Below are positions 1 through 20,073 of a stretch of 64,000 bases of DNA, in pieces. The notes below the pieces were generated by a model. It saw only the letters and a list, made by a program, of their open reading frames with translations, searched no databases and was not told the DNA's origin. Positions within the stretch are counted from its first letter, which is position 1. Every line of letters starts with the position of its first letter. Made by a program: the position numbers and the translations under genes. Origin of the DNA: Amoebidium appalachense (lineage: Eukaryota; Ichthyosporea); the NCBI GenBank assembly GCA_963693365.1, contig CAVNZM010000007.1, positions 7,006,001 through 7,070,000 on the forward strand, given 5' to 3'.

Positions 1-56
1 TCACGAAGATATATCCAAACTTCAGCTTAATAAGGTTCTGATTTAATGACGTGCAG

Positions 57-1265
57 GCATGGGAGTTGTCAAGCAAGCCGAGAGCTGTGGACGAGATCGT
101 GATGGCTGTTGCTATGGCGATGTTTCGACACGCAGTTAGAGACACTCTCGTCCAATTAGAAATCAGATTTAAGGAGGAACAGATCACGGAGCAAGAGAAT
201 ACACGGCCTGAGGGAATCAAGAGATATATCGTGTCGGAGATTATTGCACCTTTGGTTCGTGCTAAAGTGGAAGATTGGATCCTATCGCTTTGCGACGAGG
301 AAAATGCGAAACTGCTTGAACGAGCATTATCACAAATCGGATGGGAGAAACTCCATATGGCGGTGCCTATTAACAGGCAGGTGGTGGAACTTTTTAGGAA
401 AGGTTACGTTCGTTGTGATGATTGGTGTGCGTTGGCACCACCGGCCATCGAAGAAAATAAAAACCCCACCGAGACGACGATGGTTGAGTGGTGGAAAGAC
501 CGGCTGAATGCAAGCAATTATCAAAACGAGAGCGGGATCGTGGCGGCGTGCCTAGAACATGAAACGTGGGAAAAGTTTGAGAGTATAATTGAAGGAGCAA
601 AGTTGGATGAGGAAGAACGGAAAAGAAAGGAGGAGATGGATAAGAGAAGGAAAATAGAGATGGATGCAGCGATGGAGCGACTGCGAGAAGAGGTTGATGA
701 CATAAAGAGTGCCTTAAAGGTGAGTGTGCATGTCTATGCTCTTGTCAGATTTAGCTATTCTTTTTTCTTTTTTCCTTTTCTTCCCCCCCCCTTTTTTTGT
801 CACAGTTTCGTTTACTTTGTGATATGTCTCTATGCAAACCCCCCCCCCCCCCCCCCTCCCCCCTCCCCCCGGCCCTTTTGTGTTCCTTCTTTTCCCCCCG
901 ACTGAAGTTTCGTTATTTCTTTTTCTTTTCATTCCCTTCCTTTCCTTTCCCGGAGGCTTCTTTTTCTTACTTACTTTCTTCTTGTTGTTGTTCTTCTTCT
1001 TCTTTTTCTTCTTTAATATTTGTGTGTGTGTGGGTGGGTGGGTGGGTGGCTGGGTGGGTGGGTGGGGGCGGGGGGAAGGGGGGGGGGGGAGGAGGGGGAG
1101 GATTGGTTTCTATCCACATAGAATTATCTTATGACTAACCAGATGCTAGCAAGGTCTCAATCACAGCCGTTTATTTGTTTATTAGCAGTTCAAACAGGCA
1201 CGAAGACACACAAACATAGTCTTAACAACTCACACTCAACACCCAGTCCCCCCCCCCCTCCCCCT

Positions 1266-1298
<33 letters not shown>

Positions 1299-1587
1299 CA
1301 CTTCTCGAGCTCCCCGGTTTGCCTGCCCCATCCCTCCCCTCCTGCCCCCCTCCCTCTCCACCGTACCCCCCCTCTGTTCCATACTAACTCTCTTTTGTGT
1401 GACGCACTCTATGGCTTCTAATCTCAAACCTACTTGCCAAAAGACCCCACCTCCGTACATACATATTCATTTAGCACAAGAAAATGCACGACACTGAACT
1501 CATACTAACATACCAAGGGCCGCCATATACTTGCATATGCCTTGCACACTCGGCTTCTGAATCAGGAGTCTCGTCTTCATTGCCAAC

Positions 1588-1620
<33 letters not shown>

Positions 1621-2787
1621 ACACACACACCCACCCTCCACCCCCCCCCCCCCCCCCCCGCGCGTTGGGTCCCCCTGAAAAGATGGGCTCTTCCTTATAT
1701 GCATACCATTTTATGTGTGGTTTGCACTCTGCATTGTGCTGTTCGTTATGAATGTGTACTTCGCACCCCATAACACATTCCAAATCCCCCCGCTGCATTT
1801 AGTTAGTAACCACCCCTCCCCCCGCCTCCACCTCCCCCCTCCCCCTCCCCCCTCCCCCCTCTCCATCCCGGCCCCGCCATCCGTGTGAATTGCAGTTTGA
1901 AAGCAAAAGCCCTGCACTCTCTGTTACTCATGATGTTAAATTTCAATTAATTAGTAACCATCCCCCCCCCCCTCCCCCCCCCCCCCCCCCCATCCTCCCC
2001 CACTCGCCCCTCTCCCCCCCCACCTTCCGACTCCACACTGCAGCTTCTTTATGAAGACTGGCCCAAGGACATTCTCAAAAGCCAACCGCCACTCCTGGAA
2101 ACCGTCGATGGAGAACAAGAATATGACAATACCGAACCCGAAAATCCTTTAAACCCCCCCGCTGCAGAAAAACGGGGGCTCTTCGCCGACGTCAAAATGA
2201 CCAAAAGCAACGAAGAGAGCATGTGCATTCAGGACACAACGAGGGAGAAATGTTCTCGTCGGACAGAAGGAAACGGTTTAAAAGAACCGTCGGGGAAACG
2301 GTCGAGAACAACACGGGGGGGCTCAAACACGTCCGAAATTTCCGGCATGGCGGGGATTGAGATGGTTAATCCCAATGCCATGGCGGATACGGGATCTGTC
2401 ATATGGTGGAAGCAGACAACGGCCCCTCATGTTTGGTGGCCTGGCAAGGTGGTGGAGAAAAAGCCGAAACCCGGTTATACAACGGTAATTCTGACTGTCG
2501 AGCCGTTTTTCGGGAAGCACGCAAGGGGCGATTTGCCGATCGTTCTTGAGGATAAATTGGATTTCGCTTTGGCTGGTGGTTTGCCTCTGGGCAGTAATTC
2601 CTCTGACCTTGAGGGCCGTCTAGTCCGACCCCACGACATCAAACATGTGAAAAAGTACCTCATGCCAGTGTGTGACACACATATCGATGGGTTTTGGGCA
2701 AAGTATATTACTGCGGACGAGAATGATGGGGTTTGGGCACAGGTGGAAGAGCAGGACGCCGCAAACCGGAAACGAGTGCAGATGTGA
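57..2787 (+). CDS. 3' part of a gene for a coiled-coil protein with a PWWP-like segment
   Basis: Two exons are seen: 57-719, entered by a gtgcag acceptor, and 2044-2787. The donor AAG|gtgagt and the acceptor actgcag are both phase 0 and the frame stays open to a TGA at 2785. The first exon is helical and charged and ends in a Lys/Glu-rich coiled coil (about 600-719). The second exon holds a basic stretch (EKCSRRTEGN, then GKRSRTT) followed by GSVIWWKQTTAPHVWWPGKV. That resembles the start of PWWP/Tudor-type chromatin readers, where an aromatic cage binds methylated histone. An ATTAAA at 3017 could be the poly(A) signal. No in-frame ATG opens the first exon cleanly, so upstream exons probably lie outside the window. 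The nuclear role is inferred; the PWWP match rests on one motif. Confidence 0.6.
1689..1790 (+). repeat. dispersed repeat family 2, copy a
   Basis: Contains TATGCATACC, GGTTTGCACTCTGC and CCATAACACATTCCAAAT, then a short C run. It is located in the intron of the first gene. Confidence 0.65.
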
Positions 2788-3475
2788 TAGGGGTCATTCC
2801 TCTACATTACACCACACGGCAATTTTTTGTTTTATTCGTTTCATTCTTTCCCCCCCCTCGTTTTTCTTCTTGTTCTTATTCGTGTTCTTCAAGTTCCCTC
2901 CTCTTTTTATATTTTTTCTCCAGTTTCCTTTTCTTTTCTTTTTTTTTCTTTCTCTCTCTTTTTTTTTTTTAACTTTCTCCTTTTCTTCTTCTTCTTTTTC
3001 TCAGATGATTCTTGTAATTAAATACATATTCTTCATTTTTTTGTCTTGCCCAGTCGAGTGAGGGAGTCCGACGATGATTGACCTATTTCATCAGTTTTTT
3101 GTAAGTGTTCGACAGAAATGCCATATGCCATAGTATGGAGACCACTTAAAATGTAAATGTCATTGACTGGCATTGCCTCCTCTGTGACTGGATTTAATTT
3201 GCATCCATGGCTAAAACATAGCGGATATTACTAGTTACAACCGTATCTATGTTATCACTTAGTCCAATTGGTTCCCACTAGGTTTGCACTGTAGAGAATA
3301 TATTAATCGGTAAAACTCAGGGCAGTGGTGGTCGAGTTTGGGGTTTAAAAATGTACATTCACATGCCATACACGTAGCATTGAACGAGTGCACACACTCG
3401 CCAACACCAGATTTTGGACATAAATACATGGTCACACACAGACTGTGTCACACGCACAAAATACACCCACATGTG

Positions 3476-3513
3476 CACACACACACGCACACACACATAT
3501 ACACACACGCGCG

Positions 3514-3599
<86 letters not shown>

Positions 3600-3610
3600 T
3601 ACGGACACGT

Positions 3611-3703
<93 letters not shown>

Positions 3704-3722
3704 CACACACGCACACGCACGC
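3476..3722. repeat. (CA)n microsatellite
   Basis: An almost pure CA tract with a short GCGC core near 3510 and one TACGGACACGTGT interruption near 3600. It could form Z-DNA. Confidence 0.95.
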
Positions 3723-4068
3723 ATGCATACCAACAGTTCACATAGTATGTGTCCATTTTCTTGGCTGTAAGTATTCGTGAAAAAAATTCTCGATGTTTTG
3801 TCTTGGATATATTTGAGGCAAATGCACTCGGGGTATTTGGACGCGTGGAGCCAATCCTACAGATTTAGCTTTCTTTACTTCTCAAGTTTCACATGTCCCT
3901 TACCTCTCCCCCCTCCCGCCCCCCACCCCCTTTCTGCCTTCGTGCTTTTTTCAAACCCCCCCCCCCCCCCCCACCCCACTCCCCCCCCCCCACCCCCTTT
4001 CTGCCTTCGTGCTTTTTTCAAACCTCCCCCCCCTCCCTTTTTCTCTCTCTCTCAGACTCTCTCCCTCC

Positions 4069-4101
<33 letters not shown>

Positions 4102-4700
4102 CCCCCCCCCCCCCCCCCCCCCCCCCTTCCCCCCCCCTCCCCCCTCCTCTCTCTCCCTCTCTCTTTCACTCCCTCCTCCCTCTTTCCATTTCTCTCTCTC
4201 CCTCTCTTGCACCTTCTCTTTTTCATTTTCTCCCCTTTCACTCTCACAGCACCACCACACCACCACCGGCCAAAAAACCCAGAAAACCCTTAAACAGCAA
4301 AAGAAACCATTCGTACGGTAAAGCAGAGAGATGGTAAAGTCAGTAATGGCTAGGGCTCTGAGCAAATGCAAATGACCAATTTCATATAATTTGCATATTA
4401 ATATTATTGTTGAGCAGAGCTCATCAACGCGTATGTGTTCTGCTCTTGTCAGTAAGACTACGGTATATATGTCTGACCGAACACTGAACCCGTACTAGGA
4501 TGGCGCTTCAATACATGCACATGTGCAAAGGCAGGCGCGCATGTACAGATACACACACATGTACAAGCACGCACATCCTGCATATCACAACATACACAAT
4601 CACAACTCCCCCCCCCCTCCCACCCCCCCCTCCCCCCCCCCCCCCCCCCCCCCCCCCCGCCGCTCCCTCCCTCCCTCCCTCTTTCGCCCATACTACACGT

Positions 4701-4719
<19 letters not shown>

Positions 4720-4731
<12 letters not shown>

Positions 4732-4751
4732 TACACACGTACACACACACA

Positions 4752-4812
<61 letters not shown>

Positions 4813-4850
4813 ACGGGTGGGGGAGGGGAGGCCGGAGGGGCGGGGGGGGG

Positions 4851-4893
<43 letters not shown>
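4720..4893. repeat. (CA)n followed by poly-G
   Basis: A CA repeat runs to 4806 and is followed by GA/G-rich DNA and a G run of about 40 bases ending at 4893, a potential G-quadruplex. Confidence 0.9.
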
Positions 4894-5536
4894 CTCTAAA
4901 GCAAATATGCATGTGTGTCAGAGGGCTAGAATGAATTCATGTAAAATCAGAAAAAACAAATTTTATATACAGAGGGCTAAAAATTTAAGGACTAAGACTT
5001 TATAAACATGAGCATCAAGCTGGCAGGGCGACAAAAAACATATCATAAAATAAAAGTAGAAGTCTTAACTGTAAGGTCGGATTCTGAAATACTCTGATCA
5101 CATAGTCAAATAAATTGATTCCCCCATTTTGCTTTCTGTGTCTGGTGAAGAGAGGTCCCTTTTTCCCATTCTGAGCTCTCAACTCTCGGCAGAACAAAAA
5201 AAAGGGGGCGCGGGGGCAGATGATATCATAATGGGTCTTGTTACCAACCCTCCCCCTCCCCCCCCTTTCCCTCCCCCCCCCCCCCTCCCCCTCCCCCCTT
5301 TCCCCTCCCCCCCCCCCCCTCCCCCCCCCCCCCCCCCCCCCCCCCAAAGCACAAACCTACACATGCACATGGTACATTCAATGTCTCAACCGGCGCCTGT
5401 TCCCCGTAATGCCACAACTTGAATTGCTTGATATGTAGCAGACACCACCGGCTTCCATTGTGTAATTACCCTTCGTCGGATCTCTCCCTCCGATCCTAGC
5501 TTATGATGAATCGAGTTTTTTTCGGTAAACACACCA

Positions 5537-5692
5537 TCATGCCTTATTGGAACGACTGTGTCGGGGTGAGAATGGAGAATATTCACATTCCAGCCAATAG
5601 GTATTCGTGAATACAGGGTGGAGGTGGCTGCACGTGGAAGGGAAGGTGTTAGATACTGTGTGCATGTGCGCTTCTTATGTATACGTGTTTGG

Positions 5693-5723
<31 letters not shown>

Positions 5724-5783
5724 CCCAATATCGTTGTGTGTGTGTGTGTGTGTGCACGTGTATATATTTGTGTGTGTGTTTGC

Positions 5784-5825
<42 letters not shown>

Positions 5826-6284
5826 TGTTGTGTGTGTGTGTCCGTGGGAAGAGGGGGGGGGGGGGGGGAGGGGGGGGGAGGGGGGAGGGGGGGGGGGGGT
5901 GGGGGGGTGGGCAGGGATAACACGAAAAAAAACAAACAACATGTGTATAATCATGCGCCTTGTCAAGTGGTTGAGGTTGAAGGTCGTGCAATATGGCTTT
6001 GCAGAGTTCAAAAAGATGAATACGAACACTAATACCGTATGATAACAACAACTTATAACAAGAACAGTATGATAAAGAGGGAACTTTGAAAAAGAATCCG
6101 CTAAGACAAATAAGACATACTACCAGATTAGATAAGCACACTTGATTCCGGACTTGAATTTAGCTGCCCTGCCTGGCACTGCGGAGCCCAACCTCCAATC
6201 AAATCTGGCCGCCAAACCATATCACGTGACCCACAACCCCCTAGACCCACAACCCCCTAGACCCACAACCCCCTAGACCTGCTG

Positions 6285-6359
<75 letters not shown>

Positions 6360-6517
6360 TTGGCCTGCCGCCTCATGATCCCTGCCAGCTTATCAGGGCT
6401 GCATCTGGTTGAAATTTCGCTGGGCATCTGAAAATAATTCCCCAAGGTAGGCCCCTTGCACGACCCGAACTTCCATGCGTGCAGAAAGGGAACATTCTTG
6501 TCCACCTTGCAGTGTAG
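5537..6517 (-). CDS. candidate exon pair of an unrecognised gene
   Basis: On the minus strand, 6517-6357 follows a tttgggcag acceptor and reads as an ordinary protein-like sequence of 53 codons (for example KNVPFLHAWKFGSCKG and EISTRCSPDKLAGIMRRQAN). It ends at AATAG|gtgtgt in phase 2, at the edge of a (CA)n tract. A phase-compatible downstream exon would be 5627-5537, ending TGA. Another frame of that second block is open longer, to about 5386, so the join is unsure. No family was recognised. It could be a chance reading in non-coding DNA. Confidence 0.3.
5691..5905. repeat. poly-C, (GT)n and poly-G composite
   Basis: A C run of about 29 bases is followed by GT repeats to 5840 and G-rich DNA to about 5905. 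Confidence 0.9.
6229..6276 (+). repeat. three perfect 16-bp tandem repeats
   Basis: The unit ACCCACAACCCCCTAG occurs three times head to tail (6229-6244, 6245-6260, 6261-6276), directly beside a (CA)n tract at 6283-6356. Confidence 0.95.
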
Positions 6518-6644
6518 CTGCCCAAAGCCCCACCAAAAGTGTCAGCTTAAACAAAAGTTCGCAAATTTCTGCAATACCAAAAAGTAGTGGTGCTTATGTC
6601 TACGTGAGATGCCCAAATCCTGCCTTTAATCTAGCCCAATTCCA

Positions 6645-6822
<178 letters not shown>

Positions 6823-7595
6823 AAACACATGCCCACACAACACACACAAACACAGACTGTGATCACGACACACACATATACAGTGACATGCACTCGCGCG
6901 CACACACATGACAAACATATACACACACACACTAAGTCTTTGAACATCACACACACACACCTGTGCACGTTTACCGTAACGGGCAGATGTGCACAACAAA
7001 CAATACTACCGCAGTTTTGCACACAACTGGCCGGCCAAACTGCTAGCTAGAGGTGCAACTCCCGGGCAATTCCGATGAGAAAGCGTTGACAGAGTGAAGC
7101 ACAAGAAAGATATGGGAAATATAGTAGATAACATGCCATTCATTGGCTTAATATACGGTGTTTGTGATTAGCCTAAGGGTCACTGGTGTCACTGGGTGGT
7201 GGGTGGGTGGGTAGGGGGTAAGGGGGTGGGAGGTCCGAGAACCTTCCCCAGCTAGGATATTGATCCCCGCTGACTTGGGGTCTCAATCGTTGTGCACGTA
7301 TCCTGCTCCCAAGAGGGGGGGGGGGAGGGGGGGGAAGGGGGGGGGGGGGGGGGGGGGGGGGGGAGGGTACGTGATGGTGCTGGTGGTATTGGTGGTGGTG
7401 GGGAGGGGTCAACCGCAACCGGTAAATATATATAAATATATATAAATATATGAATTTATGTAAATATATATAAATATGATAAATATAAATAAATATATCA
7501 TACGGTAAATATATGTTAATATACGTTAATATCATACTGATTATTATGACTATATGGAAATATCATGATATAATATATATATATAAGGGGGGGGG

Positions 7596-7791
7596 GTTTA
7601 CGCTGTTTACTCGAGGCAAGGAGAAACCAGTCTCAGGTATGGGGGGGGGGTTTGCTCGGAATATCCCCTCAGCGGTATATCATGATCACGTACATAGATG
7701 TCGGGTGATGACTATATATCAGGGTTTACTCTCTCTACGAGACACCATAAAGACTACAAGGAGAAATCAATTAGTTGGGGTTCCCCGTTTT
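7596..7791 (+). mobile_element. dispersed repeat family 1, copy a
   Basis: It begins GTTTACGCTGTTTACTCGAG, contains a GGAATATCCCCTCAGCGG core and ends GGGGTTCCCCGTTTTT. The same unit recurs inverted at about 15276-15416 and 21723-22057, and as a 3' fragment near 31568-31606. No coding capacity was seen. Terminal repeats and target-site duplications are not resolved, so the mechanism (MITE, SINE or other) is open. Confidence 0.7.
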
Positions 7792-9401
7792 TATATAAAG
7801 AACGGTAGTACATAAAAACATGCAAATAACATTTGTTATGAAGCTCTGCACCGGGTTCGAAGTTGCTGCAGGCTCGTGATCGAGAACGGCACAGCCTGTG
7901 CCACACACGTTCAGTATCGGGCCAATCAAACATCGCTGAGTCCGACTCTGCCACGATCTGCCATGATCCGTATCGTGTGTCGTGGTCGAGAGTGGCACAG
8001 CCTGTGACAATCTTGACTGTTATATGCAACTCAACCAGTATGCCCCAATATATATGCACGATATACGAGATGATATCGGGCTATGATAAATATATCATTT
8101 GAAATATATCAGTGAATATATATAAATATATACTGATAAAATATATATCATACAAATATATACAAATATATACAAAAATATATATAAGTATATAAATATA
8201 TATAAACATATACCGGTTGCGGGCGACCCCTTGGGGAGAGAGGAGGGGGGGGAGGGGGGAAGCAGAAGGGATGGGAAGAATTTTTTTTGCATAGTCATTC
8301 AATATTTATTTGACCTGGCCCATCCTTGCCCAGGCTCTGTGCATGTTCAAACGGCATCTACATGCCTCTGCGCAAGCCCAAACTATGAGCCGTTCTAAGC
8401 TCTCCCCCCCCCCCCCCCCCCCCTCCCCCCCCCCTCGCCCTGCTCTCCCAGTACACCCCTCTCACTCTCGACCTGTCTACCCCCCCCCCCCCTCCCCGCC
8501 CCCGTCGAGTCCCTCCCCTCCCCCTCCCCCCCCCCCCCCCCCCCCCCCTCTCCCCCTGCCCACTAACCCATCACACTTACAGTATGACTGTACGAATGAC
8601 AAACATAAAAACGTGCACACAGGAGCTATGATTCAGGCTCTATAGGTGTTTGTGTAACAGTTTGTCTCTGCCTCTCTCCCTTGCACACTGCTCCCTCACT
8701 CTCTGCCACTCTCTATTCCTCTGTCACACCCTCATTTCCTTTCTCAGGCTTCAGCTTTTTCTCCCCCTGCCACCCCCCCTCCCCCCACCCTCCTTTGCCA
8801 CCTTCCTCTCAACCTCCTTCTCTCCCTCTCCCCCGGTCTGCCGGACTCCCCACCCTCTCTCGCTCTAAACTCCTCTGTCTGTCTGCCACTGACTCTTCAA
8901 GTTTCTCTCCTAATTCGCTCTCTCTTTTTGACAATGTCTCTCTCTTCCTCCCGCCCCCGTCTTTCCCTCCACCTCCCTCCACCTCCCCACACCCCCCTTT
9001 TCCCGCCTATTCTCTTTTCTCCCCTCTCCGTTTCTCTCTTTCCTGTCTCACATGCCCTCTCTCACCTAAAGCTTGTCCCATTGTCTCTCAGAACCTCCCT
9101 TTTCTCTCTGTCACTCTATTTCCCTTTCCCCATTCCTTCTTTTGTTTGTGTTTCTTTTTTTTTTTGTAGAACCTTCGTCTCTTTCTCTTCTCTTCCCGAA
9201 TTTATCTAGGTCTCTCTCCCACCTCAGGGCCTCTCATCTCTTTCCACCCTCGTTGCCCCTCCCCCCCCCCCGGCTCCCCCTTCCCCTCTCTCTTCCCCCC
9301 CCTCCCCCCCCCCCCCCGGCTTCCTTCCCTCCCTCTTCCTTCCCGCCCTTCGCCTTCCTTTTGATAACTCTCTTGCCACCTCCCCAATATTGTGACTACA
9401 G

Positions 9402-9990
9402 GCAGCTCCACAAGGAACCACCCATAGCAGCCATTCAACGATTAGCAGTGTTCACTCTAGCCCTTTTGTTTTCAAATTGAATTTTTACTCGATAACCAAC
9501 TGCAACGTAGCGTATAGAACCCAGACCTCAACGATTAATATGCACCTTGTCTCTGACCAGACCTTTTCAGCCCCCGTTATCCATCTCTTTGACTTTCCAA
9601 GTGCAGCTCCATTCACTGAATCAGACTCTAGATCTCCCTGGCACTATACGTCATCACTCCGACAAGCCCAGCCTCCCCCCCCCCCCCCCCCCCCCCCCCA
9701 AGGCCCCCTCTGCCTCCTCACCCCGGCTGTGTCGGAAAAATCGTTATATCCCCCGACAAAATGGCGAAAGAAGGAAAGAAAACAAATCCTCCCTGACACC
9801 GTAAATGCCAGTAACCCGACTTGTTCCACAGAGGGCACGTCTGCACGATGCAGCAGTCCAGGACCGGGACACTGCACCCACACACATCAGCGCTGAAGGG
9901 TACCAAGTCGAGCCCATCCCACATATCCACACACGAGAATACTGGAACGACAGATCTTTTCCCGGGAACCAACAGAGCCCCCCCCCCCCC
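9402..9990 (+). other. candidate plus-strand exon(s), weak
   Basis: After a gactacag acceptor, 9402 onward is open for about 95 codons in a Ser/Thr-rich frame that runs into poly-Pro at 9673. A second block after ttgttccacag (about 9833) reads a mixed, protein-like sequence including HDAAVQDRD and HIHTREYWNDRSF. No clear donor ends either block. They may be parts of one gene or chance frames. Confidence 0.2.
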
Positions 9991-10595
9991 ACCTTCCCCA
10001 GTTCCCCAGCCTGGAACCTCCCCCCCTCCCCCCCCCCCCCCCCCCTCCCCTCCAACCCTCCTCCCCCCCCCCCCCCTCCCCCTCCCCTCTCTGCCTCGGC
10101 CCCTACTGAACTATTCCAATGCAATAAGCGAGCAGTTTGCTTTTTCAATAAATGACTTCTATTCCAATTCTTTTTTTGCAGCTCTGAGACTCACTGTTCC
10201 CTATATTTCCTCCTTAGGCTACATCCAGCTATGTGTTTACTTGCATCATCACTGATTCAATTGTTCACTGTCTTCGTAGATCTCCCCACTTGCACCCCCC
10301 CCCGTATATCAGGAATGCCCCCCCCCCCCCCCCCCCCCCTTCCACGGTTCTTCCAATCCTTAATATATCTGGCAACCCTCTTCTTTGAATTTCCCTCCTA
10401 CATTCAGTCTTTAACGTGCTAATAGTCTGATGCACTATCGGGTCAGCATTTAGCATGTGAAGTCACTGTGCCTTAGCAGTCCCCCCCCCCCCCCCCCCCC
10501 CCCCGCGGCCCCCAAACACACACACACACCATGCCTCACCCCCCCCCCCCCCCCCCCCCCCCCGGCCCCAACGGTTCCCTAGGAGCAACCCTCCC

Positions 10596-10628
<33 letters not shown>

Positions 10629-11176
10629 AACCCCCCCAAAACCCCCCGGGCCCCCTCTACAGGCAACCTAATGCCTTAACAGAGCAAAGTCTAGATCTCC
10701 TATTTCAATGGCTTTCTAATCCAATCGATTACTATTCTTTAGAACCCTCAAGGCTTCCCCACATTTGTCATATTCAGTTAACTTGAAAACTTTAGTATGT
10801 GTATACACGTTCAATTAGAGAGAGAGAGAGAGAGAGAAAAGGGGGGGGGGGGGGGGGGGGGGGGGGGGAGGGGGGACAGAGAGAGAAGAAAGGGAGAGGG
10901 GGGGGGGGGGGGGAGAGCGATAAAGAGAGAGAAGGGGGGGGGGGGAGAGAGAGAGGGCATAACTCTGTATATTTTGTTTGGTAATGTACAATTCACCATT
11001 ATTTCCCAAGGCACACTATGTGTTCAATCCATGGCACCCTTTACGAGCCTCATCATACGTCAGCCCAAGACTCTTCAACTGGTGGCTGTGGGCCGGCATG
11101 ACGGCTGTGCTTGTCCCATGGAGCAGGGCAGAGGGCGTCATAGCGCGCTGTCATGGATTGCATCAAGTTTGGCGGC

Positions 11177-18666
<7,490 letters not shown>

Positions 18667-19284
18667 TTTAAATTGGTAGGGTACCGTAAAGGCTGTTTGA
18701 TGAAAATCACAGAAATGTTAGTAGTCATATAGTCCGATGCTCTTAGAAAAAACATTAAGTTCTGGGGATCTTGGTGATTCTTTTTGGGTTATGTAGTAGC
18801 TGATCGAGTGTGTGGTGTGCCAGCAAGTGTGTGGTAGGCCCTTAACGCGTAGGCCTATAAAGGTATCAAATGATTTTTTGGTATTCAGATTTGTGCCTTG
18901 GCCAGACGAACATGTACGAACAGCAGTGATAAGACGGTTGCCAATTCATCCTAGTGGCAATTGTTGAAGCATGCTGTGTGCACACGTGAGCACCATGTCT
19001 TTTTGTATGGTGCCAACGACAAACGTTGTGTCTTTGGAACAACAGCAGTATGAGTGCATGGATAATCATTATGATATACACGTTTTTCGGTATGTATCTG
19101 CATATGGGGCAGCTTCTATAAAACAAACACTAACGTCATTGGGTGGAGTAGTACGTCCCGTATGATACGGTTGGAACGTCCGTGGGTTGCAGTATGTGTG
19201 CCAAGTAGGTGTCCTGCCAGTGGAAGTTGTTTTAACATAGGCGATTCCGTGCATGTCCGTTTTGCTGCGCACGCGCGCGCCGCG

Positions 19285-19333
<49 letters not shown>

Positions 19334-19707
19334 CTGCTCCTACTAAAACTGCACACGGTGACCGTGCTTTTGTATTTTGCTTTTACATGTTTTTTCGAGT
19401 GATTTGCATAAACAAAGGTAGCTGGTGGCCGTGTACTCTAGAAGCAGGGACTCGGGCACATTATGTGCACTTTTGTCGTCATGGAGGACACATCACTTTC
19501 AACTTGTAAGTAATCATGAGTTATAAACTCCTGATAACAATTGTTGTTTTACTTTTTTTTGTCCGACTCCAACCCGAAGAAAAAAAACAATATAGGTATG
19601 TATGCATGTAGAAAGCACGCACATGTCCATGATACTACATAGAGTTTGTCTGGGTTGAGCTGACTGACCGTTTGGCTGAGATGGAATAAATGCACTTGCC
19701 TGATTTG

Positions 19708-20073
19708 TCTTCCGTCGTTCCCTCCGTACGTCTGTCACCCCTTATGCCATATAAGTAGTACATGTATGCCATGCACACATACACGTACGGCTAAAATGAA
19801 CAAACTCGAGCTCTAAATTTCTGTAAAGTTTCCTGGCAATGTTAAAACTGTAATAAACAGCACATTCCCCTACCAACACTGTAGCTACATCCCGCAGCAA
19901 CAGCTTTCCGTCGTTCCCTCCGTACGTCTGTCACCCCTTATGATAATATATTGTAGTACACGTATGCCATACACACATGCGTACGGCTAAAATGAACAAA
20001 CTCGAGCTCTAAATTTCTGTGAAGTTTCCTGGCAATGTTTATACTGTAGCTACATCCCGCAGCAGCCTAGACC
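19708..20073 (+). repeat. near-tandem duplication, about 197-bp period
   Basis: CCGTCGTTCCCTCCGTACGT at 19710 recurs at 19907, and GGCTAAAATGAACAAACTCG at 19788 recurs at 19985. The two copies share most of their length; the second lacks about 30 bases near its end. Confidence 0.85.

Larger units (their letters stand above)
2788..5536. other. gene-poor, microsatellite-rich region
   Basis: No gene is supported. The stretch holds T-rich DNA after the upstream gene (2820-3000), a (CA)n block at about 3476-3722, CT- and C-rich tracts at about 3900-4245, a second (CA)n at about 4700-4806 and a poly-G run at about 4840-4893. The long open frames here are all low-complexity His/Thr, Cys/Val, Pro or Gly readings. 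Confidence 0.7.

Noticed and set aside
3338-3770. Long open frames reading His-Thr or Cys-Val repeats
   Set aside because: CA and GT repeats contain no stop codons in any frame, so these frames are artefacts. The same applies to the similar frames at 6600, 17507, 23005, 32511, 34036, 42155, 48173, 59472 and 61351.
6229-6276. A CRISPR-like or minisatellite array
   Set aside because: Three 16-bp copies have no spacers, and the genome is eukaryotic. It is a minor tandem duplication beside a microsatellite.
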